Shown in pieces: positions 1-8,152 of a stretch of DNA of 64,000 bases; within the stretch, counting starts at the first letter, position 1; each line of letters opens with the position of its first letter. The DNA comes from a bacterium. Its GTDB lineage: Bacteria > Campylobacterota > Campylobacteria > Campylobacterales > Sulfurimonadaceae. The stretch is taken from the NCBI GenBank assembly GCA_018822665.1, contig JAHJJX010000027.1:248001-312000 (forward strand). Reading direction: 5' to 3'. The translations under genes were made by a program, and so were the position numbers. Below the pieces are notes generated by a model. The model made no database searches. It was given only the letters and a program-made list of their open reading frames with translations, and was not told the origin of the DNA.

Positions 1-687
1 GATGACTTCTTAGGGGTAGGTTCAAACCATGTAACAAGTGATTTATCAATGGCTCTTCACACCCCGTTGAATGTTGCTGATTCAGTAAAACTTAACTATG
101 GTTCACTTTTAAAGCCAAGCAACGATTTAATTGAACTTCCAGTAATAGGTGATGAAAAAACAACGCATGAAGTATCTTTAGAAGTAGTTCACAATGTTAT
201 TTTTGCCAGAGTAGAAGAAACGTTGATGATTTTAGCCCAGTTTATCGAAAACAGCGGGCTTAAAGATCAAATCGGCGCAGGTGTTGTTTTAACCGGTGGC
301 TTTTCAAAAATGGAGGGTATAAGAGATTTGGCAGTTGCAACTTTTGGCTCTATTCCTGTTCGTTTAGCCCGTCCAAAAGAGATGAATGGTTTGTTTGACA
401 ATCTTAGAAGTCCTGAATATTCAAGTGCTGTAGGTCTTGTTCTGTACAGCGCTTCTGCATATACTCCTTATGAAATAGATGTAAACAAAAGAGTAAGACA
501 TTCAAATGAGTCTCCGGCTTCACAAAGCAGTGTAGACTTTAAGAATAATCCTGAAATTCCAATTGCGCCATCACAAGAAGACTTACCAAGAGAAACCATG
601 GTGACTCTTCCATCAAAAAGCAATAAAAAAAGTGATGAAGCTGGAGCTTTTAGTAAATTTTGGAACTGGGCGACCCAGTTATTTTAA
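1..687 (+). CDS. ftsA: Cell division protein FtsA, C-terminal part (gene cut by window start)
   Basis: The reading frame is open from base 1, so the 5' part lies outside the window. FtsA is an actin-like ATPase that anchors FtsZ filaments to the inner membrane at the division site. The visible part holds the late actin-fold motif VVLTGGFSKMEGI and ends in an amphipathic stretch (FSKFWNWATQLF) that fits the FtsA membrane-targeting tail. A low-complexity polar linker precedes that tail. The gene sits 12 bases before ftsZ, the classical division-gene pairing. The identification is firm; only the N-terminus is missing. Confidence 0.95.
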   Translation, partial: DDFLGVGSNHVTSDLSMALHTPLNVADSVKLNYGSLLKPSNDLIELPVIGDEKTTHEVSLEVVHNVIFARVEETLMILAQFIENSGLKDQIGAGVVLTGGFSKMEGIRDLAVATFGSIPVRLARPKEMNGLFDNLRSPEYSSAVGLVLYSASAYTPYEIDVNKRVRHSNESPASQSSVDFKNNPEIPIAPSQEDLPRETMVTLPSKSNKKSDEAGAFSKFWNWATQLF

Positions 688-699
688 AGGAGTGAGATA

Positions 700-1821
700 A
701 TGGAACCATTTTTAGTAAAAGAATCACGGAATATAAGCGGAGCAAGAATCATTGCTGTTGGTGTTGGTGGCGGTGGTGGAAACATGATTGGTCACATGCT
801 CAAAGAAGGGGTTACTGGCATTGAAATGATGGTCATTAATACAGATGCCCAAGTTTTGTCAGAAACCAGCGGTGCTTCAAAAATTCAGATTGGTACCAAA
901 CTTACAAAAGGGCTTGGCGCGGGAATGAAACCTTCGGTAGGTAAAGATTCTGCATTAGAGAGCTATGATGAAATAAGAGCTGCCCTAGAAGGTGCGGATA
1001 TAGTATTCATATCTGCTGGTCTTGGCGGAGGAACCGGTACTGGTGCTGCTCCTATTATTGCACAAATCGCTAAAGAAGTTGGAGCTTTAACAATATCAGT
1101 TGTTACTAAACCTTTTATGTTTGAAGGTAAAAAGAGATTAAAACTTGCAGAAGCCGGTCTTGAAGAGCTAAAGAAAGAGAGTGACTCAATAGTTGTGATT
1201 CCAAATGACAAGCTATTGTCTATAATAGATAGAAGACTTGGGCTAAAAGACAGTTTTAAAATTGTTGATAGCGTTTTAGCGCAGGCAGTTAGCGGAACAT
1301 CAGGCGTCATCCTTTCAAGCGGTGAAAATGACATAAACCTTGACTTTGCCGACTTGCAAACGGTTATGAGCCATAAAGGTATGGCGCTTATGGGTGTTGG
1401 TGAATTTGAAGGGGAGAATGCAGCGTATGAAGCTATCAAATCCGCAATAGAATCTCCTCTTCTTGACAACATGTCCATCAACGGTGCAATGGGTGTTTTA
1501 GTACACTTTAAGATGAATCCTAATTTTCCTATGATGGAAATATCTGAAGCAATGATTGTAGTGCAGGAGAGTGCTCATGAAGATGCAGAAGTTATCTTTG
1601 GAACATCCACTGATGCTAGCATTCCTGAGAATTATGTAAAAATCACCATTGTTGCAACCGGTTTTGAAAAAGAATTAAATCTAAGTGAAAACAATAAAGA
1701 TTTTATTAGCGAAACTGCTAGTGCTCCAAAAGCAAAACTTCGTCCAAGGCTTGTAGTTGGCGGTGATTTTGATAGTGACTTTTTAGATATTCCTGCTTAC
1801 ATGAGACAACAACAAGACTAA
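700..1821 (+). CDS. ftsZ: Cell division GTPase FtsZ
   Basis: Tubulin-like GTPase that forms the cytokinetic Z ring. The N-terminal GTP-binding segment starts with IIAVGVGGGGGNMIGHM, and the tubulin signature GGGTGTGAAP lies near residues 109-118. The 373-residue length is normal for the family. The C-terminal end has the conserved peptide region (DFLDIPAYMRQQ) that normally contacts FtsA and other partners. A strong ribosome site AAAGGAG begins at the ftsA stop codon, 6 bases ahead of the ATG, so ftsA and ftsZ are co-transcribed and probably coupled. Confidence 0.98.
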   Translation: MEPFLVKESRNISGARIIAVGVGGGGGNMIGHMLKEGVTGIEMMVINTDAQVLSETSGASKIQIGTKLTKGLGAGMKPSVGKDSALESYDEIRAALEGADIVFISAGLGGGTGTGAAPIIAQIAKEVGALTISVVTKPFMFEGKKRLKLAEAGLEELKKESDSIVVIPNDKLLSIIDRRLGLKDSFKIVDSVLAQAVSGTSGVILSSGENDINLDFADLQTVMSHKGMALMGVGEFEGENAAYEAIKSAIESPLLDNMSINGAMGVLVHFKMNPNFPMMEISEAMIVVQESAHEDAEVIFGTSTDASIPENYVKITIVATGFEKELNLSENNKDFISETASAPKAKLRPRLVVGGDFDSDFLDIPAYMRQQQD

Positions 1822-1830
1822 GAACTATTC

Positions 1831-2121
1831 TTGTACTCCTTTGAACAACTCATGAAGTCCAAAACACTACTTGGGCTTCGTGAAAAATCCACTTTAAAAG
1901 AAATCAAACTAAAATATAAAAATCTTATGAAAAAATGGCATCCCGACAAACATAAAGATGATGTAGAAAAAGCAACAAAAATGAGCGCTAAAATTAATGA
2001 GGCATATAGTATTATCTTAGATTACTGTAACAATTATGAATATACTTTTGATGAAGATAGTATAAAAAAAAGCTCTTTCACACCAGAAGAATGGTGGCAC
2101 GATAAATTTGGACAAAGATAG
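1831..2121 (+). CDS. Small J-domain (DnaJ-like) protein
   Basis: A 96-residue protein made almost entirely of one J domain. Helix II is basic (KYKNLMKKW) and is followed by the HPD tripeptide (WHPDKH), which stimulates the ATPase of DnaK-type Hsp70s. There is no Gly/Phe region, zinc finger or substrate domain, so it would be a stand-alone co-chaperone of unknown client. The chosen TTG start is 9 bases after ftsZ; an in-frame ATG at 1852 would give a protein 7 residues shorter. Neither start has a clear ribosome site. It probably reads through from ftsZ. Confidence 0.8.
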   Translation: MYSFEQLMKSKTLLGLREKSTLKEIKLKYKNLMKKWHPDKHKDDVEKATKMSAKINEAYSIILDYCNNYEYTFDEDSIKKSSFTPEEWWHDKFGQR

Positions 2122-2134
2122 CTTAGATAGCTTA

Positions 2135-2148
2135 TTGATTAATATCAA
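2135..2148. promoter_or_regulatory. Crp/Fnr-type operator of the regulator operon
   Basis: TTGATTAATATCAA has the FNR-family form TTGAT-N4-ATCAA. A TATAAT -10 box lies at 2171-2176, with 32 bases between the two centres. That puts the operator at about -41.5, the class II activator position. It controls the gene at 2200 and probably the two genes after it. Confidence 0.8.
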
Positions 2149-2199
2149 ATTTTTACTTTAACTACTTCTGTATAATCTTCTCTAAATTAAATACGAGAG

Positions 2200-2667
2200 A
2201 TGAGCATGCACCTTTTAACAGCCATACCTAAAATTAAAAATATATTATTAATACTGTCATTAAGTCAATTTGCCTATTGTGCGGATATATTACAAAATAC
2301 GAATGATTTTCCACAAAAAGAACTTCAGTCTCAAAATCGAGATTTTGTTAAATTAGTAGTTGATGAAATTTCAAAATCTCTACCACAAACTATCGATAAA
2401 TATACATCTTTTGTAAAGATAGAAAATAAAGATTTAACACTCTTTTATACTTTTGCAATAAACACGGGGACAAAGAGTGATGAATCTATAAAAAATGAAG
2501 ATAAAACAAGGATGCAAGAAGCGGTAACCAGAGGTGTGTGCAAATCTTCTAAAAAGTTTTTAGAAGCTCAAATCAACATATCCTATGTATATATAAATGC
2601 TCAAACAAAAGCAAAGTTGTTTCAATTTGACATTACACAAAAAAATTGCCTTGAGTTGCTGAACTAG
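2200..2667 (+). CDS. Secreted protein of unknown function, nos regulator operon
   Basis: I do not recognise a named family. The protein has an N-terminal hydrophobic segment (ILLILSLSQFAYC, then ADI) that looks like a Sec signal peptide, so the roughly 130-residue mature part should be periplasmic. It has two cysteines (GVCKSS and the C-terminal KNCLEL) that could pair. It is the first gene after a perfect FNR-type operator and lies 7 bases before the Crp/Fnr gene, which suggests a link to sensing of oxygen or nitrogen oxides. An ATG at 2206 is an alternative start. Confidence 0.7.
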   Translation: MSMHLLTAIPKIKNILLILSLSQFAYCADILQNTNDFPQKELQSQNRDFVKLVVDEISKSLPQTIDKYTSFVKIENKDLTLFYTFAINTGTKSDESIKNEDKTRMQEAVTRGVCKSSKKFLEAQINISYVYINAQTKAKLFQFDITQKNCLELLN

Positions 2668-2674
2668 GTTTATT

Positions 2675-3343
2675 TTGTCTATCAAAACCGTTATAAAATC
2701 TTTGGATTTTTTCAAGACTTTAAATGATTCACAAATAGATACGTTAGTATCTATTTCTTCCATAAGTTCCTATGAAAAAGATTATATTTTACATTATGAA
2801 GAAAAGAGGGGCAACACTCTTCTATTTTTAGCAAGTGGTTTGGCTAAAGCATATAAAATAGATAAAAATGATAATGAAATATTCTTATATTATATTTATA
2901 AAAATAGCCTTTTATCAGAAATATCGGATGTTAACAGTGACAATCTTTACTCTTTTTCAAATATAGAGCTTCTTGAAGAATCTGAAATTTTAAGTATCAA
3001 TTACCCGCAATTTAAAAATCTTTTTTTAAACAACAATATTTTATGTATGCAATTTGTAAATGAAATAATTTCAAGATCAAAAAAATTACAGTCTCTTGTC
3101 AACAGAGAATTTCTTTTTGATTCTGTATCAAAAGTTGCTATGATGTTATCTTCTGATTTAGATATGTTTAACAAATTAAAAAGACATGATATATCCCTAA
3201 TATTGCATATCCAACCTGCAACATTATCCAGAGTTCTCAATAGATTAAAACGCAACAAGATTATTGATATAATCCATGGTGATGTAACTGTAGTGGACTC
3301 AAAAAATTTAGAAGCAATATACAAGGAAAATCAAAATGACTAA
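2675..3343 (+). CDS. Crp/Fnr-family transcriptional regulator
   Basis: Two-domain regulator of 222 residues. An N-terminal cyclic-nucleotide-binding-like beta barrel (about 10-125) is joined by a long helix to a C-terminal winged helix-turn-helix (about 150-215). The recognition helix reads IQPATLSRVLNRLKR. It keeps the S-R pair used by FNR to read TTGA half-sites, but has Ala where FNR has Glu. No N-terminal cysteine cluster is present, so it is not an Fe-S FNR and may sense nitric oxide or another ligand as DNR/NnrR types do. The start is TTG. It overlaps the next gene by 8 bases. It is the natural candidate to bind the three operators in this locus. Confidence 0.88.
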   Translation: MSIKTVIKSLDFFKTLNDSQIDTLVSISSISSYEKDYILHYEEKRGNTLLFLASGLAKAYKIDKNDNEIFLYYIYKNSLLSEISDVNSDNLYSFSNIELLEESEILSINYPQFKNLFLNNNILCMQFVNEIISRSKKLQSLVNREFLFDSVSKVAMMLSSDLDMFNKLKRHDISLILHIQPATLSRVLNRLKRNKIIDIIHGDVTVVDSKNLEAIYKENQND

Positions 3344-4310
3344 GATTAAGATAACCGGTATACTTATTTTTTCTATATCCATTATTTTAGCGGTTTTATC
3401 TAGCTATATTAGCAATCAAAATAAGATTCAAAACGATTTGCTAAATAGCATAAATGAGAAAAAAGCCTTTACTCAAGAGATTTCAAAGAATATTTTTTAT
3501 ATTTATAAAAATCAAAATATATCTACTAAACAAATAGATGACTTAATCGAAAAATTTATCATAACTATCAATAAACAAAATGAAACTTTAGATGAAATAT
3601 CCGGTTCTGCTTTAGGAGAGGATGGTAGTGAAATCATTAATCTGTGGAACCGTTTTTATCTATCTGTACAAAAATTTCGAGATAACAGCAAAATAACTAC
3701 TACTTATTCCAAAATAATTTTAGAAGATGTAATTAAAGAAATTTATAATACGAACTTTATGCTTATTGTTGAGTTCAATAAGCTTATTCAAAAGAAACAG
3801 ATAGATTTTCAAGATGCTTTAGAAAATTATAAAAACTTACAATATTCTCTTTTTTTCACTTTGGTTTTACTTCTGATATATCTTTTTACACAGGTGAAGA
3901 CCGTTATTGCTTTTATACAAAAATTTTTAATTATTTCAAAAAACATTATTACAGACTCAAGTATTAAAAAATTAAAACCTATCGAAATCACAAATACGCA
4001 TAGCGATATATTAGAGGCAATAAATAATTTTAATTACCTTGTTAACAAACTTAACCAATCGATAGTACATTCAAGCAATTCCATAGAACATTCCGTAAAA
4101 TCTTTAGAAACAATAGAAAGCGATATTGAAGATTTACTGGAATTACTTAATATTATGGAAAATAATAATGTCAGCAATAAAGAGTTAACAAAAAAAGAAG
4201 ATGTAATCATACAATCATTAGAAGAGCTCAGCAATTGTGCTTTAAATCTGCATAATCTAAAAGCAGATTTGAAAAGTTTACTCTCTGAATACAATGAAAA
4301 TAAATCTTAA
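3336..4310 (+). CDS. Two-TM membrane protein with periplasmic sensor-like domain
   Basis: One transmembrane helix lies at about residues 6-25. A mainly helical periplasmic domain of about 145 residues follows, then a second helix at about 170-190 and a cytoplasmic coiled-coil tail. This is the topology of NarX- or PilJ-type sensors (type IV pili methyl-accepting N-terminal domain). However, it has no kinase, GGDEF or MCP signalling domain, so any output must go through a partner. The 8-base overlap with the Crp/Fnr gene and the position just before nosZ suggest a role in sensing for denitrification. The function is inferred only. Confidence 0.65.
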   Translation: MTKIKITGILIFSISIILAVLSSYISNQNKIQNDLLNSINEKKAFTQEISKNIFYIYKNQNISTKQIDDLIEKFIITINKQNETLDEISGSALGEDGSEIINLWNRFYLSVQKFRDNSKITTTYSKIILEDVIKEIYNTNFMLIVEFNKLIQKKQIDFQDALENYKNLQYSLFFTLVLLLIYLFTQVKTVIAFIQKFLIISKNIITDSSIKKLKPIEITNTHSDILEAINNFNYLVNKLNQSIVHSSNSIEHSVKSLETIESDIEDLLELLNIMENNNVSNKELTKKEDVIIQSLEELSNCALNLHNLKADLKSLLSEYNENKS

Positions 4311-4332
4311 ATAAAAAAATTAATAATTTATT

Positions 4333-4346
4333 TTGACCTTAGTCAA
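4333..4346. promoter_or_regulatory. Crp/Fnr-type operator of nosZ
   Basis: TTGACCTTAGTCAA is a perfect TTGAC-N4-GTCAA palindrome. A plausible -10 box, TACCAT, is at 4369-4374, again 32 bases centre to centre. The half-site differs by one base from the TTGAT of the other two operators in this locus. Confidence 0.75.
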
Positions 4347-4449
4347 ATTATTTACCTAAAAAGTCTACTACCATAACAAATCATTTGAGTATAAAAAAGG
4401 GTAGTTTCAAATACTTTATACTTAAAAGAAGAATAATAAGGAGTAGAAA

Positions 4450-7047
4450 ATGGATAAGCACTTCAATAAGCTCTCTTCACTTATTTTAGGAACTTCATTA
4501 ATTGCAACAGTAGCGTCTGCTGGCGATGGTGAGTTACAAAAAGTAATGAAAGCAAGAGGTTTAACGGAAAATGATGTAATTCGTGCTGCAAAAACTTATA
4601 ATCCTACCGGCGGTAGAGATGAGTTTATTGTATTTAGTTCAGGTGGACAAAGTGGACAAGTAATTGTTTATGGTGTTCCATCAATGAGAATTTTAAAATA
4701 TATTGCTGTATTCACACCTGAACCATGGCAAGGCTACGGTTTTGATGAAGATTCATTAGCCGTATTAAGACAAGGGAATATTAGAGGCAGAGAGATTAAC
4801 TGGGGAGATACACACCACCCTGCTCTTTCTGAAAAAGACGGTAAATATGATGGTAAGTGGCTGGCAATTAACGATAAAGCAAATCCTCGTATTGCTATTA
4901 TTGACTTAGAAGATTTTGAAACGAAGCAAATTGTTGTGAATCCAGTTTTTAAATCGGCTCATGGTGGTGCTTTTTATACACAAAATTCTGAGTATATCAT
5001 TGAAGCTGCACAATATGCTGCTCCATTTGATAACGACTATCACCCAATCGAAGAATATAAAGAAACTTACCGCGGTGGTGTAACCATGTGGAAGTTTGAC
5101 AATAAAAAAGGTCGTATTCAAGAAAAAGAATCTTTCACGATTGAAATGCCTCCATATATGCAAGATTTAAGTGATGCAGGAAAAGGTGTTTCTGATGGTT
5201 GGGGTTTTACAAACTCATTTAATACAGAAATGTACACAGGTGGAATCGAAGTTGGTATGCCACCAAACGAAGCCGGTATGAGTAGAAATGATACTGACTT
5301 TTTGCATATTTATGACTGGAAAACACTGGCAAAACTTGCAGAAGATAAAAAAAATGTAAAAATTGTCAACGGACATAAAATCATCCCTATGGATGTTGCG
5401 GTTAAACATAATGCTTTATTTTTAATTCCAGAACCAAAATCACCACACGGTGTTGACGTTTCTCCTGATGGTGAATATATCACGGTCTGCGGTAAACTAG
5501 ATACACATGCTTCTGTTTTTAAATGGAGTAAAATTAAAGAGCTGATTAAAAATAAAAAATATGCAGGGAAAGACCCTTACGGTATCCCTATCTTAGATAT
5601 GAAATCATCTTTACACGGACAAGTTGAGCTAGGACTTGGGCCATTACACAATCAATACTCAAATGTAGATGGTGAAATTTATACATCTTTATATGTTGAT
5701 AGTCAGATTGTTAAGTGGAACTATAAAACTTTAAAAGTTTTAGATAAAGAAAATGTTCACTATAACGTTGGTCACTTGTGCGGTATGGAAGGTAAATCTG
5801 CCGATCCTCAAGGGAAGTATATTATTTCACTTAATAAACTTGCAATTGACAGATTCCAAAATGTCGGTCCACTTCATCCTCAAAATCACCAGCTAATCGA
5901 TATTAGCGGTAAAACAATGGATTTATTGGTAGATATGCCTTTGCCACTGGGTGAACCTCACCAAGCAGTTGCAATTAGAGCTGAAAAATTACATCCACAT
6001 GTAAGATATCCAATGGGTACAAACTCTAAAACTGGTGAACAACATATTGGTAAAACTTTAGCTGGCCAAGAAAAAATTGTAAGAAAAGGGAACCAAGTTA
6101 CAGTGTATGGAACTATGGTTAGATCTCACATCAATCCTGAGAGAATCACTGTTAATAAAGGTGACGTTGTTACAATGCACTTAACAAACCTTGAAAGAGC
6201 TCAAGATGAAACACATGGTTTTACGGTTGACCATTATAATGTGCACATGTCATTAGAGCCGGGTGAAACTTCAACAATTAAGTTTACTGCCGATATTGAA
6301 GGTGTTTTCCCTTACTATTGTACAGAGTTTTGTTCTGCGCTTCACTTAGAAATGATGGGTTACCTCATGGTAAAAGACCCTAATAAAAAATATGTGAGTG
6401 CTCAAAAATTAAAAATGCAAACAATGACTCAAGCAGAACTCAAAGCTGAGTACGACAAAACTGTTGCTGTAAACGCTGCGACTGATGCAGTTATTCAAAG
6501 TGTTGTTGCTTTCTTAAAAGAAAATAAATTTGGTGATCACAAAGTTGTTGCTGCTCTAGTAACAGATGCGTTTGACCAATATGGACAAATTCCGGCACAG
6601 AAAAAACTAGCTGATGAAGCTGTTAAAGCTGGTGATTTGGAAAAAGCTATTCTTTTTGAAAATATGATTTGGCAACTTATGGTAAAAACTGCAGACGTTG
6701 GAATCAGAGCTAAAGATGCACTAGTAAGACTTATCGCGACGAAGCAATCACCTGCAGCAAGCTCTGGAGAAAGAGCGTTTAATGAAGGTGGATGTAGCGG
6801 ATGTCACGTAATCGGTAAAGTATCTTCAGGTCCAGACCTTACGGGTGCACTGCAAAGACATGAAAATGCTGAAAAATGGGTTAGAAACTTCATCATGGAA
6901 CCGGAAAAAATGTATGATGATCCATACGTTAAAAGTATGATTGATTACTTTAACCTAAAAATGCCTAATCAGCATATGAGTGAAAAAGAAACAAAAGATA
7001 TTATCGAATATCTTAAATGGATAGACGAAAATGCGAATTTATTCTAA
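4450..7047 (+). CDS. nosZ: Nitrous oxide reductase NosZ, Sec-dependent clade II form with fused cytochrome c
   Basis: Periplasmic multicopper enzyme that reduces N2O to N2. At 865 residues it is longer than typical NosZ. A Sec signal peptide (cleavage near ASA-GDG) replaces the Tat signal of clade I enzymes. The N-terminal beta propeller carries the CuZ histidines, including DTHHPALS near residues 120-127. The cupredoxin domain has the CuA set C624, C628, H632 and M635 in YYCTEFCSALHLEMM. A C-terminal cytochrome c domain has CSGCH at 782-786, a fusion known from Wolinella and related epsilonproteobacteria. The gene has a strong AAGGAG site and its own FNR-type promoter, and is followed by hairpins. 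Confidence 0.98.
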   Translation: MDKHFNKLSSLILGTSLIATVASAGDGELQKVMKARGLTENDVIRAAKTYNPTGGRDEFIVFSSGGQSGQVIVYGVPSMRILKYIAVFTPEPWQGYGFDEDSLAVLRQGNIRGREINWGDTHHPALSEKDGKYDGKWLAINDKANPRIAIIDLEDFETKQIVVNPVFKSAHGGAFYTQNSEYIIEAAQYAAPFDNDYHPIEEYKETYRGGVTMWKFDNKKGRIQEKESFTIEMPPYMQDLSDAGKGVSDGWGFTNSFNTEMYTGGIEVGMPPNEAGMSRNDTDFLHIYDWKTLAKLAEDKKNVKIVNGHKIIPMDVAVKHNALFLIPEPKSPHGVDVSPDGEYITVCGKLDTHASVFKWSKIKELIKNKKYAGKDPYGIPILDMKSSLHGQVELGLGPLHNQYSNVDGEIYTSLYVDSQIVKWNYKTLKVLDKENVHYNVGHLCGMEGKSADPQGKYIISLNKLAIDRFQNVGPLHPQNHQLIDISGKTMDLLVDMPLPLGEPHQAVAIRAEKLHPHVRYPMGTNSKTGEQHIGKTLAGQEKIVRKGNQVTVYGTMVRSHINPERITVNKGDVVTMHLTNLERAQDETHGFTVDHYNVHMSLEPGETSTIKFTADIEGVFPYYCTEFCSALHLEMMGYLMVKDPNKKYVSAQKLKMQTMTQAELKAEYDKTVAVNAATDAVIQSVVAFLKENKFGDHKVVAALVTDAFDQYGQIPAQKKLADEAVKAGDLEKAILFENMIWQLMVKTADVGIRAKDALVRLIATKQSPAASSGERAFNEGGCSGCHVIGKVSSGPDLTGALQRHENAEKWVRNFIMEPEKMYDDPYVKSMIDYFNLKMPNQHMSEKETKDIIEYLKWIDENANLF

Positions 7048-7062
7048 AAATTAGAATAAATT
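7036..7062. repeat. Perfect inverted repeat over the nosZ stop codon
   Basis: Two perfect 12-base arms (AATTTATTCTAA at 7036-7047 and its complement at 7051-7062) are separated by AAA. The left arm contains the nosZ TAA stop. It is AT-rich and lies directly before a GC-rich hairpin, so it may help terminate the transcript or protect the 3' end of nosZ mRNA. Confidence 0.7.
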
Positions 7063-7068
7063 CTCAAC

Positions 7069-7112
7069 GAGGGGAGGAGAGCTGCAAATGCATTCTCCCT
7101 CCCTTCTTTTAT
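7069..7112 (+). terminator. Terminator or attenuator after nosZ
   Basis: A GC-rich stem (GGGAGGAGA against TCTCCCTCCC, with one bulge) encloses a loop near 7081-7092. It is followed by TTCTTTTAT, as in a Rho-independent terminator. It would separate highly expressed nosZ from the accessory genes. Confidence 0.7.
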
Positions 7113-7221
7113 CAAACTACACACCTTTTATAATGAATTGATTGAACTTTTCAGTCCTTTTCAACGCATAGTTCTTTCATTATCAACAAGCAAAATTAAT
7201 CTTTATGAATTCATATCTAAA

Positions 7222-7235
7222 TTGATATAAATCAA
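7222..7235. promoter_or_regulatory. Crp/Fnr-type operator and promoter of nosB
   Basis: TTGATATAAATCAA is a perfect TTGAT-N4-ATCAA box. The -10 TATAAT is at 7258-7263, 32 bases centre to centre. The 302-base gap between nosZ and nosB (7048-7349) holds the nosZ hairpins, this promoter and an AT-rich leader; I see no gene in it. Confidence 0.82.
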
Positions 7236-7349
7236 TCTTATAAAAAAATTATTCTATTATAATAATTAAAATTTATTCTCTGCAAGAATTAAATAAAATT
7301 TTAAGGGTTTTTCTAATCTTTAAATTTTTATTTTCAATAAGGACTGTCT

Positions 7350-8132
7350 ATGCACCCAAGTTTCACAAAAGCAAAAATTTTCGCCACGCTTGCTTTAATT
7401 ATTTTAACACTGTCTTTTACCTTTCCGATGCTCACTTTTCACGGAACACTCAACAAAATTGATGATGGAAAAGCTGCAGAAGTATCTTCTTTAAGTAAAT
7501 TTGTTTGGGACATTTATAGTCAAGGCAGATATAAAAGTGTAACAACAGATAAAAAAGCACATAATAGTTTAGAAAAAATGATAGAGACTCAAGCTGAATT
7601 TGGACCGTCTTCATTACCAATCTGGGCAGTTTCCCTTGAAGCACCGAATTATCCAAAAGAAGCATTTCCAGAAGGTATTCCTGTCTTTTTTCATTTTGAC
7701 GGGTACAGCGGAGAAGTTCATGAGATGAATACAATCAATCACTATGTTGGGATGGACCCGATGTGGGTTGGTGGTACAATAGAAAGAGAAATTGGTATTT
7801 ATGCACTTTTAGCTTTATCCTTAGGAATAATCTATTTTATTGCCTACAACAATAAAATTTTAAACTATCTTATGCTTGTTCCGGCATCACTTCCGCTGCT
7901 GTTTATAGCTGATTATTCGTATTGGCTATACTGGTTCGGACACAATTTACATGATTGGGGCGCCTTTAAGATAAAACCTTTTATGCCTACAGTTTTTGGT
8001 GATGGCAAGATTGCTCAGTTTACAACGCATTCTTATCCAACAATCGGTTTTTATATGATACTTGCAATTAGTATTTTAAGTTTACTTGCTTTTTTTGCGA
8101 AACAAAAAGCATTTAAAGAAATTCAAGAATAA
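7350..8132 (+). CDS. nosB: NosB-like membrane protein of the clade II nos cluster
   Basis: A 260-residue integral membrane protein with one N-terminal hydrophobic helix (about 10-28), a periplasmic segment of about 115 residues, and three or four helices after residue 145. It sits between nosZ and nosD, exactly where clade II clusters such as that of Wolinella succinogenes carry nosB. The biochemical role of NosB is not established; assembly of NosZ or electron delivery is the usual guess. The identification rests on position, length and topology rather than on a catalytic motif. Confidence 0.8.
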   Translation: MHPSFTKAKIFATLALIILTLSFTFPMLTFHGTLNKIDDGKAAEVSSLSKFVWDIYSQGRYKSVTTDKKAHNSLEKMIETQAEFGPSSLPIWAVSLEAPNYPKEAFPEGIPVFFHFDGYSGEVHEMNTINHYVGMDPMWVGGTIEREIGIYALLALSLGIIYFIAYNNKILNYLMLVPASLPLLFIADYSYWLYWFGHNLHDWGAFKIKPFMPTVFGDGKIAQFTTHSYPTIGFYMILAISILSLLAFFAKQKAFKEIQE

Positions 8133-8152
8133 ATCATATATCAAGGTCTTAG

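Noticed and set aside
963-1481. Long open frame antisense to ftsZ
   Set aside because: It lies wholly inside a strongly conserved gene on the other strand and has no recognisable motif or ribosome site.
5081-5100. CCATGTGGAAG in nosZ as another copy of the motif
   Set aside because: It lacks the GGC before ATG and encodes the ordinary TMWKFD; it does not match the 10-base core.
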